Shown here one piece after another: positions 41,641 to 50,997 of a stretch of DNA of 64,000 nt; position 1 is the first letter of the stretch, and each line of letters opens with the position of its first letter. The DNA is from JAKPUX01 sp035353815. GTDB taxonomy: Bacteria; Zhuqueibacterota; Zhuqueibacteria; Residuimicrobiales; Residuimicrobiaceae. The position numbers and the translations under genes are program-made. The notes below the pieces were generated by a model. It did not search any database and was not told the DNA's origin. It worked only from the letters and a program-made list of their open reading frames with translations. The stretch lies in NCBI GenBank assembly GCA_035353815.1, contig DAOQAG010000002.1, positions 96,960 to 160,959 on the forward strand, in the 5' to 3' direction.

Positions 41641-44477
41641 CGATTCTCACCCATCCTTGCGGGAAGCACCGCAGTGATCACGGTTCCTTTGCCGGGGGCG
41701 GTCTCCACATCGAACTCGCCTCCCAGCAATTCGATCCGCTCCTTCATGGTCATCAGTCCAAAATGTCCGTTACGATCAGGCCGTTTTCCCTCATCGGGTT
41801 CAAAGCCACGGCCGTTATCCTCGATGCGCAGCACGATCTGGTTTTTGAGGCGCCCCAGCCAGACCCGGACCTCTTGCGCCCGGGCATGCTTGAGCACGTT
41901 GTTCAGGGCCTCCTGCGCCACCCGGAAAAGGGCAGTCTCCGCGTCACGGCTCAACACATGCTCAAGCCGCTCGCACTCGAATTGGACCGGGATCTGCCAT
42001 TTCTCCTCGTATTCGGCAAAATGATCGCGCAGGGCGGCCTCGAGCCCGAAATCGTCCAGCAGGGGCGGCCGCAAGTCATAGCAGAGGTTCTGCGCCATCG
42101 TCAGCGACTCCTCGATCGTCTTGACCGCATCCATCAAGGCCTTGGGCGGTGTGCCCGTGGCAGCCAACGCCAGGCTCGCCGCCGTCACCTCGAGCTGCAA
42201 GGCGGTCAGGTGCTGCCCGAGCGAATCGTGGATCTCGCGCGCAATACGGCGGCGCTCCTCCTCCTGCACCTGCACCATCCGCTTCGAAAGCGTCCGTAAA
42301 CTCTCCAGGGTGGTCATCTGGTCGGTGACATCCAGATTCATGCCCACCAGGCCGATGAGATGACCATCCTTGGTCAAAACCGGACTGAGAATGGCGGAAT
42401 AATGGATCAGACCGCTCACCCGCTTCAAGGAAAACGAAGCCTGGACGGTCACATGCGTGGCCAGAACCCGCTTGATGAGCTGCTTGAAATGCCGCACCGC
42501 TGTACGCTCCTTGACCACCTCAGTTACAGTACGCCCCAACGCCGGTCCCCAGGCCTCCTGAAACGCTGCATTGGTATCCTGGTAGCGCCCGTCCAGATCC
42601 ATGCCATAGACTTCATAACGGATGCTGTCGAAGAGGGAGCGGTACCGCGCCTCGCTGACGCGCAGCGCTTCGGCAACGCGCTTCTGCCCGGTGACATCGC
42701 GGAAAAAACCCTCCACGCCGATGACGATGCCATCCTTGATCACGCGGCGGGCGCTGAAATTGAGCCAGTGTGTCTCGTTGTGCAGGTAGAGGGGGAGTTC
42801 CTCATTGACGATATTCTTGCCGCCCTTGACGCGGGCAAAAATCTTCACCATTCGCTCCCGATTTTCAACGTCGGGATGGTCGAAGATACAGCGGTTCACC
42901 ATCTCCTCGGGCAAAAGCTGCAAAATGTTCAACAAGGCCTGATTCCAGCTCCGGTAAAAACCCTCATTATCCAGAAAATAATAGCCATCTGCGGAACGCT
43001 CGATGATGTCGCGGAAGCGCTGCTCGGATTCGGCAAGGTGCTGTGCGGTCTCCTTGTAATCCGTGATATCGCGGGCAAGACCGAGAACCTGCACGACTCT
43101 ATTCTCGTTATCCAGAATAGGTACCAGCCAGGTGCTGAGCCAGAGGGCGAAGCCCGGAAAGTCAACCTTATTTTCTGCATATATGGCCTTGCCGACCCGG
43201 AACACTTTTTGCAGGTTACTCACCATATGCCGGCTGGCGGCCACCGTAAAAAGCTCACTACGCGGCTTGCCGATCAGTTGGCTGGGATCACAGCCGAAAT
43301 AGCGCGCTGCGAAACGGTTGACATAGACGATGCGGTCCTCGGCATCGATGATGAAGATCATATCGTTGGCCGCCTCGGCCAGGGTGCGATAGCGCTCCTC
43401 GCTCCGGCGCAGGGCCTCCTCAAACTGCTGGATCTCGGTGACATCCCGGATGATGCCGATCACCGCTTCCGTATTCCCCTGGCTGTCCCGGATCATGGAG
43501 GCGCTGATCTCGGCGGTGAACAAAGTGCCATCCCGGCGTTTCATCTGGCCGCGGACGTTGCGGATCGATTCGCCGGGTTTCAGCCGCGTTTGCCGTTCCG
43601 CCAGATCTACGAGAAATTCCGGCGCCATCAGCTCTCCAGCCTGGAGCTTCTCGTCCATAAAGTCTGCACTCGAAGCGTAGCCAAAGAGCAGGGCATAGCT
43701 CTCGTTGGCAATCAGGTAATTCCCGGCCGCGTCGGTCAGGGCCACCGCTTCCGGCGAGGTGTCAATGGTTTGACGGTAACGCGTCTCACTTGCACGCAGG
43801 GCCGCTTCCGCATTGCGGCGTTGCTCGATCTCCTTTTCCCGGCTTTCCAGCAGCGCGGCATGTTCTATGGCCACCCCGATCTGGTTGCCAATGCCGGTCA
43901 GGGCTGCGATGGAAAAATGCTTGAAGGATTTCCCTTTGCGCATGCCCAGATTGAGGGCTCCCAAAGGACGGTCTTTGCTGAAGAGGGGGATCGTGACAAA
44001 GCCCGAGATCCCCACCGTGTAGACCGGTGGAAAGCTCTCCAGGGCGCTGGTGTCGGGAATGAGGATGACCTCGTGCGTATCAATCGCGCGCCAGGTCTGC
44101 GAGGTCGCGACCCGAGTGGGAATCAGTGTGTGGGCGTCTTTACGACTCAAGCCGCGATATCGGCTGGGATATAACTGCCCCGGCCGATCCGGATCGAAAA
44201 GATAGATCACGCCCAGATCGGCCTGAAGCGTGTGCATCACACTTTCGATGGCGTTGTCCAGAATCGTGCCCAGATCGAGAGAGGCATTGGTCGATGCGGC
44301 GATGCTGTTGATCGTTTCCAGCTCCTCCGCCTTGAGCCGGAGCTGCTCCTGGATCCGCTGCAGTTCGGCAATATCGCGCGGTTCGAGTACTGGCACGCCG
44401 GGTGCAGCGCCAGGCAGCCGGGCCTCCTCCTGACTTTGCGATCCCCCTGCCGGGATACCGGATTTCTTTTTGGGCAC
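41637..44477 (-). CDS. GAF/multi-PAS sensor histidine kinase, HisKA_3 (NarX-like) type
   Basis: 946 residues, no evident membrane helix. Order: coiled coil ~40-60, GAF ~60-215, then four PAS repeats (~235-355, 360-480, 485-605, 610-735), and a HisKA_3 dimerisation region with the phospho-acceptor His in RRRIAREIHDSLGQHLTALQ. The ATPase has LFRVAQEALNNVLKHA, DNGRGF and HFGLMTMKERIELLGG. The number of PAS domains suggests cytoplasmic sensing of redox or ligands. GTG start at 44477 with GGGAG 6 nt upstream. Confidence 0.94.
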   Translation of the reverse strand: MPKKKSGIPAGGSQSQEEARLPGAAPGVPVLEPRDIAELQRIQEQLRLKAEELETINSIAASTNASLDLGTILDNAIESVMHTLQADLGVIYLFDPDRPGQLYPSRYRGLSRKDAHTLIPTRVATSQTWRAIDTHEVILIPDTSALESFPPVYTVGISGFVTIPLFSKDRPLGALNLGMRKGKSFKHFSIAALTGIGNQIGVAIEHAALLESREKEIEQRRNAEAALRASETRYRQTIDTSPEAVALTDAAGNYLIANESYALLFGYASSADFMDEKLQAGELMAPEFLVDLAERQTRLKPGESIRNVRGQMKRRDGTLFTAEISASMIRDSQGNTEAVIGIIRDVTEIQQFEEALRRSEERYRTLAEAANDMIFIIDAEDRIVYVNRFAARYFGCDPSQLIGKPRSELFTVAASRHMVSNLQKVFRVGKAIYAENKVDFPGFALWLSTWLVPILDNENRVVQVLGLARDITDYKETAQHLAESEQRFRDIIERSADGYYFLDNEGFYRSWNQALLNILQLLPEEMVNRCIFDHPDVENRERMVKIFARVKGGKNIVNEELPLYLHNETHWLNFSARRVIKDGIVIGVEGFFRDVTGQKRVAEALRVSEARYRSLFDSIRYEVYGMDLDGRYQDTNAAFQEAWGPALGRTVTEVVKERTAVRHFKQLIKRVLATHVTVQASFSLKRVSGLIHYSAILSPVLTKDGHLIGLVGMNLDVTDQMTTLESLRTLSKRMVQVQEEERRRIAREIHDSLGQHLTALQLEVTAASLALAATGTPPKALMDAVKTIEESLTMAQNLCYDLRPPLLDDFGLEAALRDHFAEYEEKWQIPVQFECERLEHVLSRDAETALFRVAQEALNNVLKHARAQEVRVWLGRLKNQIVLRIEDNGRGFEPDEGKRPDRNGHFGLMTMKERIELLGGEFDVETAPGKGTVITAVLPARMGENR

Positions 44478-44581
44478 GCGCTCTCCCTCTCTCTTGAATG
44501 ATGGTGCAGGCCGCAGCGGGCCTCAACGCGATGGCTAAATTTCATCATCTCAGAGGACAATTGCAAGGAGATTTCTTGGCC

Positions 44582-47005
44582 TTAGCGCAGCAGCAGCATC
44601 GCACGGCGTTCGCTGCGGGAGCCGCATCTCAGGATATAATGATAGACGCCCCCTGCGACGGGATGGCCCGCCGCATCGCAGCCCTCCCAGCGCACCTGGT
44701 GATCCCCGCTTTCCTGCGTGCCTTGCACCAGCTGCTGCACCAGCTGCCCACGGCTGTTAAAAACGGAGAGATCGATCTCCGCGCTTGCCGCCAAATGATA
44801 GGCGATTGTCGTCACCGGATTGAAGGGATTGGGATAGTTTTGCCCGAGGCCAAAATCACGCGGCTGCGTCCAGCTCGCCACTTGTTCCGGATGATAGAAC
44901 GTCGTGCCGTCGAAATCAATCTGCCTGAGCCGGTAGCCGTAGGTCCCTGCCACGCGTAGGGGATCGAGATAGCGATAGCTCTGCCGGCTGCTGCTGTTGC
45001 CATGTCCCTCGATAAAGCCGATTTTGTGCCATGCCTCTTCTTCCCCGCAGCGGCGCTCGATGTCGAACCCAAAATTTTCGGTCTCGGTGGCGGTGACCCA
45101 GGCCAGTGCGATCCCCTCCGCCTGTGCCGCCGCGGTGAAGGAGAGCAATTCCACGGGCAGCTGATCCGGCGGTGAGGTGGTAAATTGCCAGGCTGGAGAC
45201 CATGCCCCGGCGCCGCTGGAGTTGGCGGCGCGCAGGCGCCAGAAGTAGGTGGCGGCTTCGCTCAAGCCGGAGACCGGCCAGGAGAGCTGTGCAACACCGG
45301 AGGCGTCGACCATCCGCGCGGTGAAACCGGAATCCGCAGCCAGTTGCAGCTGATAGCTCTGCGCCCCCGCCGCGGCCTGCCAGGAAAGGATCACGGCGCA
45401 GGGGGTATCCTGCGCACGATCAGCAGGATACACCAGCAAGGGAGCATCGGGCGCTTCGCGGGCCAGAGAAAAGGAAATGGTCGCGCCTGCAGCGCCGACA
45501 TCATAGAGATCCAGGTGACTCGCCGAACCGTCGGCAAAAAAGGGCGCTGGGCTGGTCCCGTCGTTGCAGACGGTGCGCCCGGATCCGGCGCTGAAGGTGG
45601 CCTCCCAGAGCGTGCCGTTATCGGCAAGAGTGCCATGGGGACGATAGATATAAACCTCATCCGGCAGGGCGGCATCGCCCTCATGGGCGGGATCTCGCTG
45701 GTCGATGCGATAGAGCAGCAATCCCTCACCCGGCAGGGCGGATTCGAAGATACTGCCTTCCCGGCGCCGGTATTCGGCGACGAAGAACTCTCCCCCTCCC
45801 GGATCCGCCGGAGCGGGGATCCGGCAGGCGTTGCCCGTACGGCTGGTCAGCGGATTGAGCGTGCAGGCAGCGTTGCCGGTGATCTCCGGCAAGTCGGCAA
45901 TCCAGTGCCCGTATTTGTATTTGCACCAGGCCCCGGGATGCTGCGGCGGGGCTGTCGGACTCGCCATGATGTCCCAGACGCCAACCGGATGGAGGCCATC
46001 ATAACTGTAATGATACAGATCGGGAAAACCGATGGTATGCAGCAGCTCATGGACCAGGGTGTGGGTGCTGCCGTTGCTGACAAAACTTTGCAGCTGCAGG
46101 CTGTAGGAGTAGGCCCGCTTGCCGTTGATCGTCACGGCATACTGGTAGAGGGCCCAGGCGTGCGGCCAGAACAGGGTGTTCCAGGCGGAGGGCGTGCCTT
46201 GCACAATAATAACGATATTATCAATAAGCCCGTCCCCATCGCCATCCAGTTGCAGGCTGGCGGGGATCTGGCTCTTGACCGCTTCGAGCGCATTGCGGAT
46301 CAACAGCTGCTCGCGGCTGGTGCGCTCACTCTCGTCGGCGTAGCCAAGCGGATCATCGCTGCGCGGTTTGTAATAACCGCGCGGATGGGTATCCAGCCAG
46401 GAGACGATCGTGCTGCCGGGCTGGGGGAAAAAGCGGGAATGCACGCTCAGCTGCTGATAGGAAATCTCGTAAAAATAGGCATAGACCGAATTGACGCCGG
46501 CGCCGCTGCCATTGAAGGAGGCGGCATAGAGCGAGGCCGCGTCAGTGAACTCGGGATCATCGCTGCAGCGCACAAAGACGACCAGGTTCTCCATCACCCC
46601 CGATTTGGGTGCGCTCTGCGCGGCGATGCGGGTCGTCAGGCCCGGCGCCTGCCAGTGCTTGCGCCGCGCCTCCTCCAGTTTCGCCGCAGCCACCGGGACG
46701 CCCGGCGTCAGCCCCGCTGCGGCAGGATCGGTGCTCCCGGCGCGAAGGGTGGTCGCGGCCAGGGTGCTCCCCTCCCGCCGGGCATAGACATACCAGCCGC
46801 TGCCGGGCTCCTTAAGCAGGGGAAAGCCATCCCGATCGTGCAGCCAGTTGAAATATTCGTCGCCGGTCATATAGGCCGCGAACTCGCGCCCGTCCGGCTG
46901 CCGCACCGGCACCGGCACATTTTCCAGCCAGGCCGCCCGGAGACCGGCCGGCAGCACTGCCGCCAGCACGGCCCAGACGGCGATCATCCATCCACCCGCT
47001 CTCAT
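44582..47005 (-). CDS. Secreted M6-family metalloprotease with FnIII-like and C-terminal sorting domains
   Basis: About 807 residues. Signal peptide ~1-30 (MIAVWAVLAAVLPAGLRA), an N-terminal region seen in M6 proteins (VPVPVRQPDGREFAAYMTGD), then the M6 domain with zinc motif LVHELLHTIGFPDLYHY (~350). A fibronectin-like region (~540-630) and a FlgD-like/Por-type sorting tail with NYPNPFNPVTTIAYHL end the protein. Type IX-like secretion of a protein-degrading enzyme is likely. The ATG at 47005 suits the signal peptide. Confidence 0.9.
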   Translation of the reverse strand: MRAGGWMIAVWAVLAAVLPAGLRAAWLENVPVPVRQPDGREFAAYMTGDEYFNWLHDRDGFPLLKEPGSGWYVYARREGSTLAATTLRAGSTDPAAAGLTPGVPVAAAKLEEARRKHWQAPGLTTRIAAQSAPKSGVMENLVVFVRCSDDPEFTDAASLYAASFNGSGAGVNSVYAYFYEISYQQLSVHSRFFPQPGSTIVSWLDTHPRGYYKPRSDDPLGYADESERTSREQLLIRNALEAVKSQIPASLQLDGDGDGLIDNIVIIVQGTPSAWNTLFWPHAWALYQYAVTINGKRAYSYSLQLQSFVSNGSTHTLVHELLHTIGFPDLYHYSYDGLHPVGVWDIMASPTAPPQHPGAWCKYKYGHWIADLPEITGNAACTLNPLTSRTGNACRIPAPADPGGGEFFVAEYRRREGSIFESALPGEGLLLYRIDQRDPAHEGDAALPDEVYIYRPHGTLADNGTLWEATFSAGSGRTVCNDGTSPAPFFADGSASHLDLYDVGAAGATISFSLAREAPDAPLLVYPADRAQDTPCAVILSWQAAAGAQSYQLQLAADSGFTARMVDASGVAQLSWPVSGLSEAATYFWRLRAANSSGAGAWSPAWQFTTSPPDQLPVELLSFTAAAQAEGIALAWVTATETENFGFDIERRCGEEEAWHKIGFIEGHGNSSSRQSYRYLDPLRVAGTYGYRLRQIDFDGTTFYHPEQVASWTQPRDFGLGQNYPNPFNPVTTIAYHLAASAEIDLSVFNSRGQLVQQLVQGTQESGDHQVRWEGCDAAGHPVAGGVYHYILRCGSRSERRAMLLLR

Positions 47006-47148
47006 AGCGCCCCACCGCCCTCTCCGCCATCCGGAATGCATCCGGTGGTCTCAGCAGCTCATGCCACGGCATTGGCCCGCCGCAAGGGACACCCCTGTTG
47101 CCTGCATGTCCCAGATTGCAGCCGCCTGAAGGCCGCAGCGGTTCAAAG

Positions 47149-47191
47149 TATCGGCATATATGATTTTGATTCTATTTTAATTACGCCGATA
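47149..47191. promoter_or_regulatory. Inverted repeat around an AT-only segment upstream of the M6 protease
   Basis: TATCGGC (47149-47155) and GCCGATA (47185-47191) are perfect inverted copies enclosing 29 bp that are almost entirely A/T, about 145 bp before the protease start in a 265-bp gap. Possible operator or cruciform. Nothing else recognised in 47006-47270. Confidence 0.35.
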
Positions 47192-47270
47192 ACACCTTGC
47201 GCCGCTGCGGTCCCACCGTTGCCGGCCTATGCAACGGGCATGCCAGGAACCGTGACAAGAGCGCCAGGGC

Positions 47271-48239
47271 TCAGGGCACGAGCAAAACCTTGCCCAGGGC
47301 CTGGCGGGAGGTGAGGAATTCCTGCGCCGCCGCAGCCTCGGCCAGCGGAAAGGTGCGGGTGATGGTCACCTGCAAACGCCCCGCCGCCATCCAGGCAAAC
47401 AGATCGCTGCAGCGCCGCCGGATCTCCGCTGCGGATCCCGCATAATGGGCGAGGATGGGCCGGGTGAGATAGAGCGAGCCGCCGCCGGCGAGACGGGCGG
47501 GATCGAAGGGCGGCACCGGGCCACTCGCCTGCCCGAAGAGCACGAGCAGCCCCCGGGTTTTCAGGGCGGCGAGGCTGCCTCCAAAGGTCGCCTGGCCCAC
47601 CGAGTCGTATACCACATCGACACCGGTGCCGCCGCTCCAGGCGCGCGCGCGCTGCGGCCATTCGGGATCGCCTGAGAGAAGCACCTCCTCGGCGCCGCAG
47701 CGGCGGGCCACCTCCGCCTTTGCCGCCGTCGAAGTCAGTGCCAGGACCCGGGCGCCGCGCAGGCGGGCTATTTGCACCAGCAGCTGGCCGGTGCCTCCGG
47801 CGGCGGCGTGAACCAGGGCGCGGGAACCGGACTGCAACGGAAAGGTATCGTGGCTCAGATAGTGCGCCGTCATCCCCTGGAGGAGCAGCGCCGCAGCGGT
47901 ATCAAACGCCTGCCCCTCCGGCAGGGGCACGAGCTTCCAGGCGGGTATCAGCGCATACTCGGCATATCCTCCCGGCTGCATCGCCCAGGCGACGCGTTCG
48001 CCGGGCCGCAGTCCGGTCACCCCCTCCCCCACGGCATCGACCACCCCCGCACCCTCTTGTCCGGGAATATACGGGAGCGGCACGGAGTAGAGTCCGGTGC
48101 GGTGATAGATATCAATGAAATTGACGCCACTCGCGGCCAGCTTGACTCTTGCTTCGCCGGCTCCGGGTTGCGGCAGATTCACCTCTTCCGGCATCAGCAC
48201 CTCGGCAGCGCCGGTCCTGTGCATGCGTATCGCCAGCAC
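47271..48239 (-). CDS. Quinone oxidoreductase, zinc-free MDR family
   Basis: 322-residue NADPH-dependent oxidoreductase. The substrate-side motif SGVNFIDIYHRTGLYSVPLP and PYIPGQEGAGVV match QOR/zeta-crystallin; the nucleotide-binding loop is VHAAAGGTGQLLVQIARLRG. Zinc ligands are absent, as expected. GTG start at 48239 gives the standard opening MLAIRMHRTGAAEVL and has GGAAGGA upstream. Divergent from the YitT-type gene. Confidence 0.93.
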   Translation of the reverse strand: MLAIRMHRTGAAEVLMPEEVNLPQPGAGEARVKLAASGVNFIDIYHRTGLYSVPLPYIPGQEGAGVVDAVGEGVTGLRPGERVAWAMQPGGYAEYALIPAWKLVPLPEGQAFDTAAALLLQGMTAHYLSHDTFPLQSGSRALVHAAAGGTGQLLVQIARLRGARVLALTSTAAKAEVARRCGAEEVLLSGDPEWPQRARAWSGGTGVDVVYDSVGQATFGGSLAALKTRGLLVLFGQASGPVPPFDPARLAGGGSLYLTRPILAHYAGSAAEIRRRCSDLFAWMAAGRLQVTITRTFPLAEAAAAQEFLTSRQALGKVLLVP

Positions 48240-48366
48240 GGTTCCTTCCTTTCCTTGGGTCAGGGTAAAAATCTTGTGGATTAATTCCTAAAATAATGGT
48301 AAATTTAGTCTTGTGCCATAATCACCTATCCACCGGCGGGGGCCTCGATCACAGGAAGCCATCAGC

Positions 48367-49320
48367 ATGGTCGCAGCAAAGCAGTTATTCCAGTCCATCA
48401 ACCGGAGACATCTCTTCCGGGATTACCTGGCCATTATTTTCGGGGCCTTCATCATGGCCAGCGGCATCGCCATTTTTCTCGTCGATGCCAAGGTGGTTCC
48501 CGGCGGCGTCAGCGGACTCGCCATGGCGATTCATTACCTCACCGGCGACAGATTCCCCGTCGGCCTGATGATGTGGATCTTTAATATCCCCCTCTATATC
48601 TGGGGCGTGCGGGAGTTGGGCAAGCAGTTTGGCGCCCGCACCTTTGTCGGATTCACCGCCAACTCCTTTTTTGTCGATCTGCTGCGCGGACAGGCCCCAG
48701 GTTTTCACTTCATCCGCTTGCAGGATCACCCGGCCATTCTCAACCTGCGCCAGCATGACTTTCTCTTCCTCATTCTCATCGGCAGCGTCCTCCTGGGCGT
48801 CGGGCTCGGCATCATCTTCAAATTCCGTGGCAGCACCGCCGGATCGGATGTGCTCGCTGCCGTCGGCCAGAAACGCTGGGGTCTCAAACCCGGCATGGTC
48901 TTTATGGTCGTGGATTCGGTGGTCATCACCTTCGCCGGTTTCATCATTCAATATCGTCACCTCGGCGCAGAACGGCCGGCGCTGGTGTTAACGCTTTATG
49001 CCTTTTTTCTGCTCTTCGTCTCGAGCCACCTGGTCGATGTAATCCTCGATGGCTTCGACTATGCCCGCTCCGTCATTATCATCTCCGGCAAGTCCGAAGA
49101 GATTTCGCAGCACGTCGTTCAGGAAATGGGGCGCGGCGCGACGGCCATTACCGCCGAGGGCGTCTATACCAGCGAACCTCGCAAGGTGCTCTATACGGTG
49201 GTCAGCCGCAAGGAGATCGGCACTCTTGTCGAGGTGGTCAAGTCGATCGATCCCAAGGCCTTTGTCATCGTCAACAACGTTCATGAGGTGCTCGGCGAGG
49301 GCTTCCGCGGCCGGATCTAG
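48367..49320 (+). CDS. YitT family membrane protein (DUF161/DUF2179)
   Basis: 317 residues with about five membrane helices (first ~18-40, YLAIIFGAFIMASGIAIFLV), the VPGGVSGLAMAIHYLTG motif and LGIIFKFRGSTAGSDVLA of the YitT_membrane domain, then a soluble C-terminal DUF2179 domain (~225-310) with VSRKEIGTLVEVVKSIDPKA. Function not established; transport of a small molecule or anion has been suspected. AGGA 9 nt before the ATG. Confidence 0.92.
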   Translation: MVAAKQLFQSINRRHLFRDYLAIIFGAFIMASGIAIFLVDAKVVPGGVSGLAMAIHYLTGDRFPVGLMMWIFNIPLYIWGVRELGKQFGARTFVGFTANSFFVDLLRGQAPGFHFIRLQDHPAILNLRQHDFLFLILIGSVLLGVGLGIIFKFRGSTAGSDVLAAVGQKRWGLKPGMVFMVVDSVVITFAGFIIQYRHLGAERPALVLTLYAFFLLFVSSHLVDVILDGFDYARSVIIISGKSEEISQHVVQEMGRGATAITAEGVYTSEPRKVLYTVVSRKEIGTLVEVVKSIDPKAFVIVNNVHEVLGEGFRGRI

Positions 49321-49398
49321 GCGGAGCTGAGCAGACGGCCCTCTCAACCGCTCCCACATGCATCCGGGAGCCCGACGTAACCCTTGTCAGGTGCGGCC

Positions 49399-50997
49399 AT
49401 GCGTGTTCTCCTGATCAATCCCCCCTTTCTGCCGCGCTTCTGCCGCAGCCACCGCGTTCCAGCCGTGGAGAAATCCGGCAATCTCCATTATCCGCACTGG
49501 CTGGCGCTCGCCGGCGCAGTGCTCGACGCGCGCAGCCATAGTATCTGGCTCTATGACTGCCCCGCCGATGACATCACCCTCGAGGGGATCCTCGCCCGCG
49601 CTGTACAATTCGATCCCGATCTGATCCTCCTCGAATCCTCGACGCCGAGCTGGTATGCCGATTGCGAAACCGCCCAGGCCCTGCGGGAGCAGCTGCCGCA
49701 CGCCCGGATCTGCATGACCGGCACCCACGTCACCGCGCTCTGGCGCGAGACCCTCGAACGCGCTCCGGCCATCGATTATATCGCTCTCGGCGAGTACGAG
49801 GAGAGCGTTGCCGACCTGGCCGACATCCTCGAAGCGGGTGTGGACGACCGGACCGTCCCCGGCATTGCCGCTCGCAGCCATCTCCACAGCGGCCGGCCGG
49901 AAGAACGCCCCCTGAACGAGGAGTTGGACAAGCTGCCCTTCGTCTCACCCATCTATCAGCGTTTCCTCACCCCTGCGCATTACACCTTTAACCTCTCCCG
50001 GCATCCCTTTGTGCAAATCATGGCCGGACGCGGCTGCACCGCCGCCTGCTTTTTCTGCGCCTATCCGCAGATCGTCCACGGCCAGAACTACCGCCACCGC
50101 ACCGCGGAAAACATCGTCCGGGAGATGCTCTGGATCCAGAAGAATATGCCCGAGGTGCGGCAGATCAACTTTGAGGATGAGAACTTTGGCGTAGACCCGG
50201 CCTTCGCCCGCCGGCTCGGGGAGGTCGCACAGGTGCGCGAGGTGCACTTGCCGATCTTCGCCAACATCAGCGCCAATCTCGACAGCGCCAGCCTGGATGC
50301 GCTCAAGGCCGCCGGCCTCCACAACTGCACCGTCGGCTTCGATACCAGCCGCTACTCCCTGCTTGAAAAGATGCAAAAGCTCCAGACCGACAAAAGCATC
50401 GCCACCTTCATGCAAGCCGCCCGTCGCCACGGCATCCTGGTGCACGGCTGTTTCCTCGTCGGCTTTCCGGGAGAGACGCTCCGCACCATGCGCGAAGCCT
50501 ACGACTGGGCCCGCCGCATCCGGCCCGACAGCGCCCAGTTTACGCCCCTCATGCCCTACCCCGGCACGGGCGCCTGGCGCTACTTCCGCTACCACGGCTA
50601 CCTGGCCACCCTCAACTTTCGCGACTGGCTGACCCGCACCGGCTGGTCGCGTTGCGTCCTCAATCTGCCCGGACTGACACCGAAAAAGATCGACCGGTTC
50701 TGCGAACGGGCAACCCTCCTCTTTCACCTGCGCCCTCTCTACCTGGCCCGCAAACTCGACCACGCCCTGCGCCATCCGGCGGAGGGCCTGCGCTCCCTGC
50801 GCGCCGGCTGGCAGCTCATCCGCTACTTTCGCTTCCGACGCCTCCATCCCGAGCCCTCCCTCCGGGTCCGCCCCCTGGCGGTTTCCGCGACCTGGCGGAT
50901 GATGCCCGAAATCCCCGACGGCCGCATGCAGGTCATCGAAAAGGCCTCACAGCGGCTGCGCGCGGCGGAAGCCCGCCAGACCGATCACGAGCGATAG
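49399..50997 (+). CDS. B12-binding-domain radical SAM protein
   Basis: 532 residues. N-terminal cobalamin-binding-like Rossmann domain ~1-150 (MRVLLINPPFLP; no D-x-H-x2-G motif), then a radical SAM domain with C-x3-C-x2-C in MAGRGCTAACFFCAYPQIV (~215). The C-terminal ~140 residues resemble those of BchE/HpnJ-like enzymes that modify lipids, pigments or hopanoids. Product unknown. ATG at 49399 has AGGTG 6 nt upstream. Its last 51 bp overlap the 3' end of the convergent symporter gene. Confidence 0.9.
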   Translation: MRVLLINPPFLPRFCRSHRVPAVEKSGNLHYPHWLALAGAVLDARSHSIWLYDCPADDITLEGILARAVQFDPDLILLESSTPSWYADCETAQALREQLPHARICMTGTHVTALWRETLERAPAIDYIALGEYEESVADLADILEAGVDDRTVPGIAARSHLHSGRPEERPLNEELDKLPFVSPIYQRFLTPAHYTFNLSRHPFVQIMAGRGCTAACFFCAYPQIVHGQNYRHRTAENIVREMLWIQKNMPEVRQINFEDENFGVDPAFARRLGEVAQVREVHLPIFANISANLDSASLDALKAAGLHNCTVGFDTSRYSLLEKMQKLQTDKSIATFMQAARRHGILVHGCFLVGFPGETLRTMREAYDWARRIRPDSAQFTPLMPYPGTGAWRYFRYHGYLATLNFRDWLTRTGWSRCVLNLPGLTPKKIDRFCERATLLFHLRPLYLARKLDHALRHPAEGLRSLRAGWQLIRYFRFRRLHPEPSLRVRPLAVSATWRMMPEIPDGRMQVIEKASQRLRAAEARQTDHER

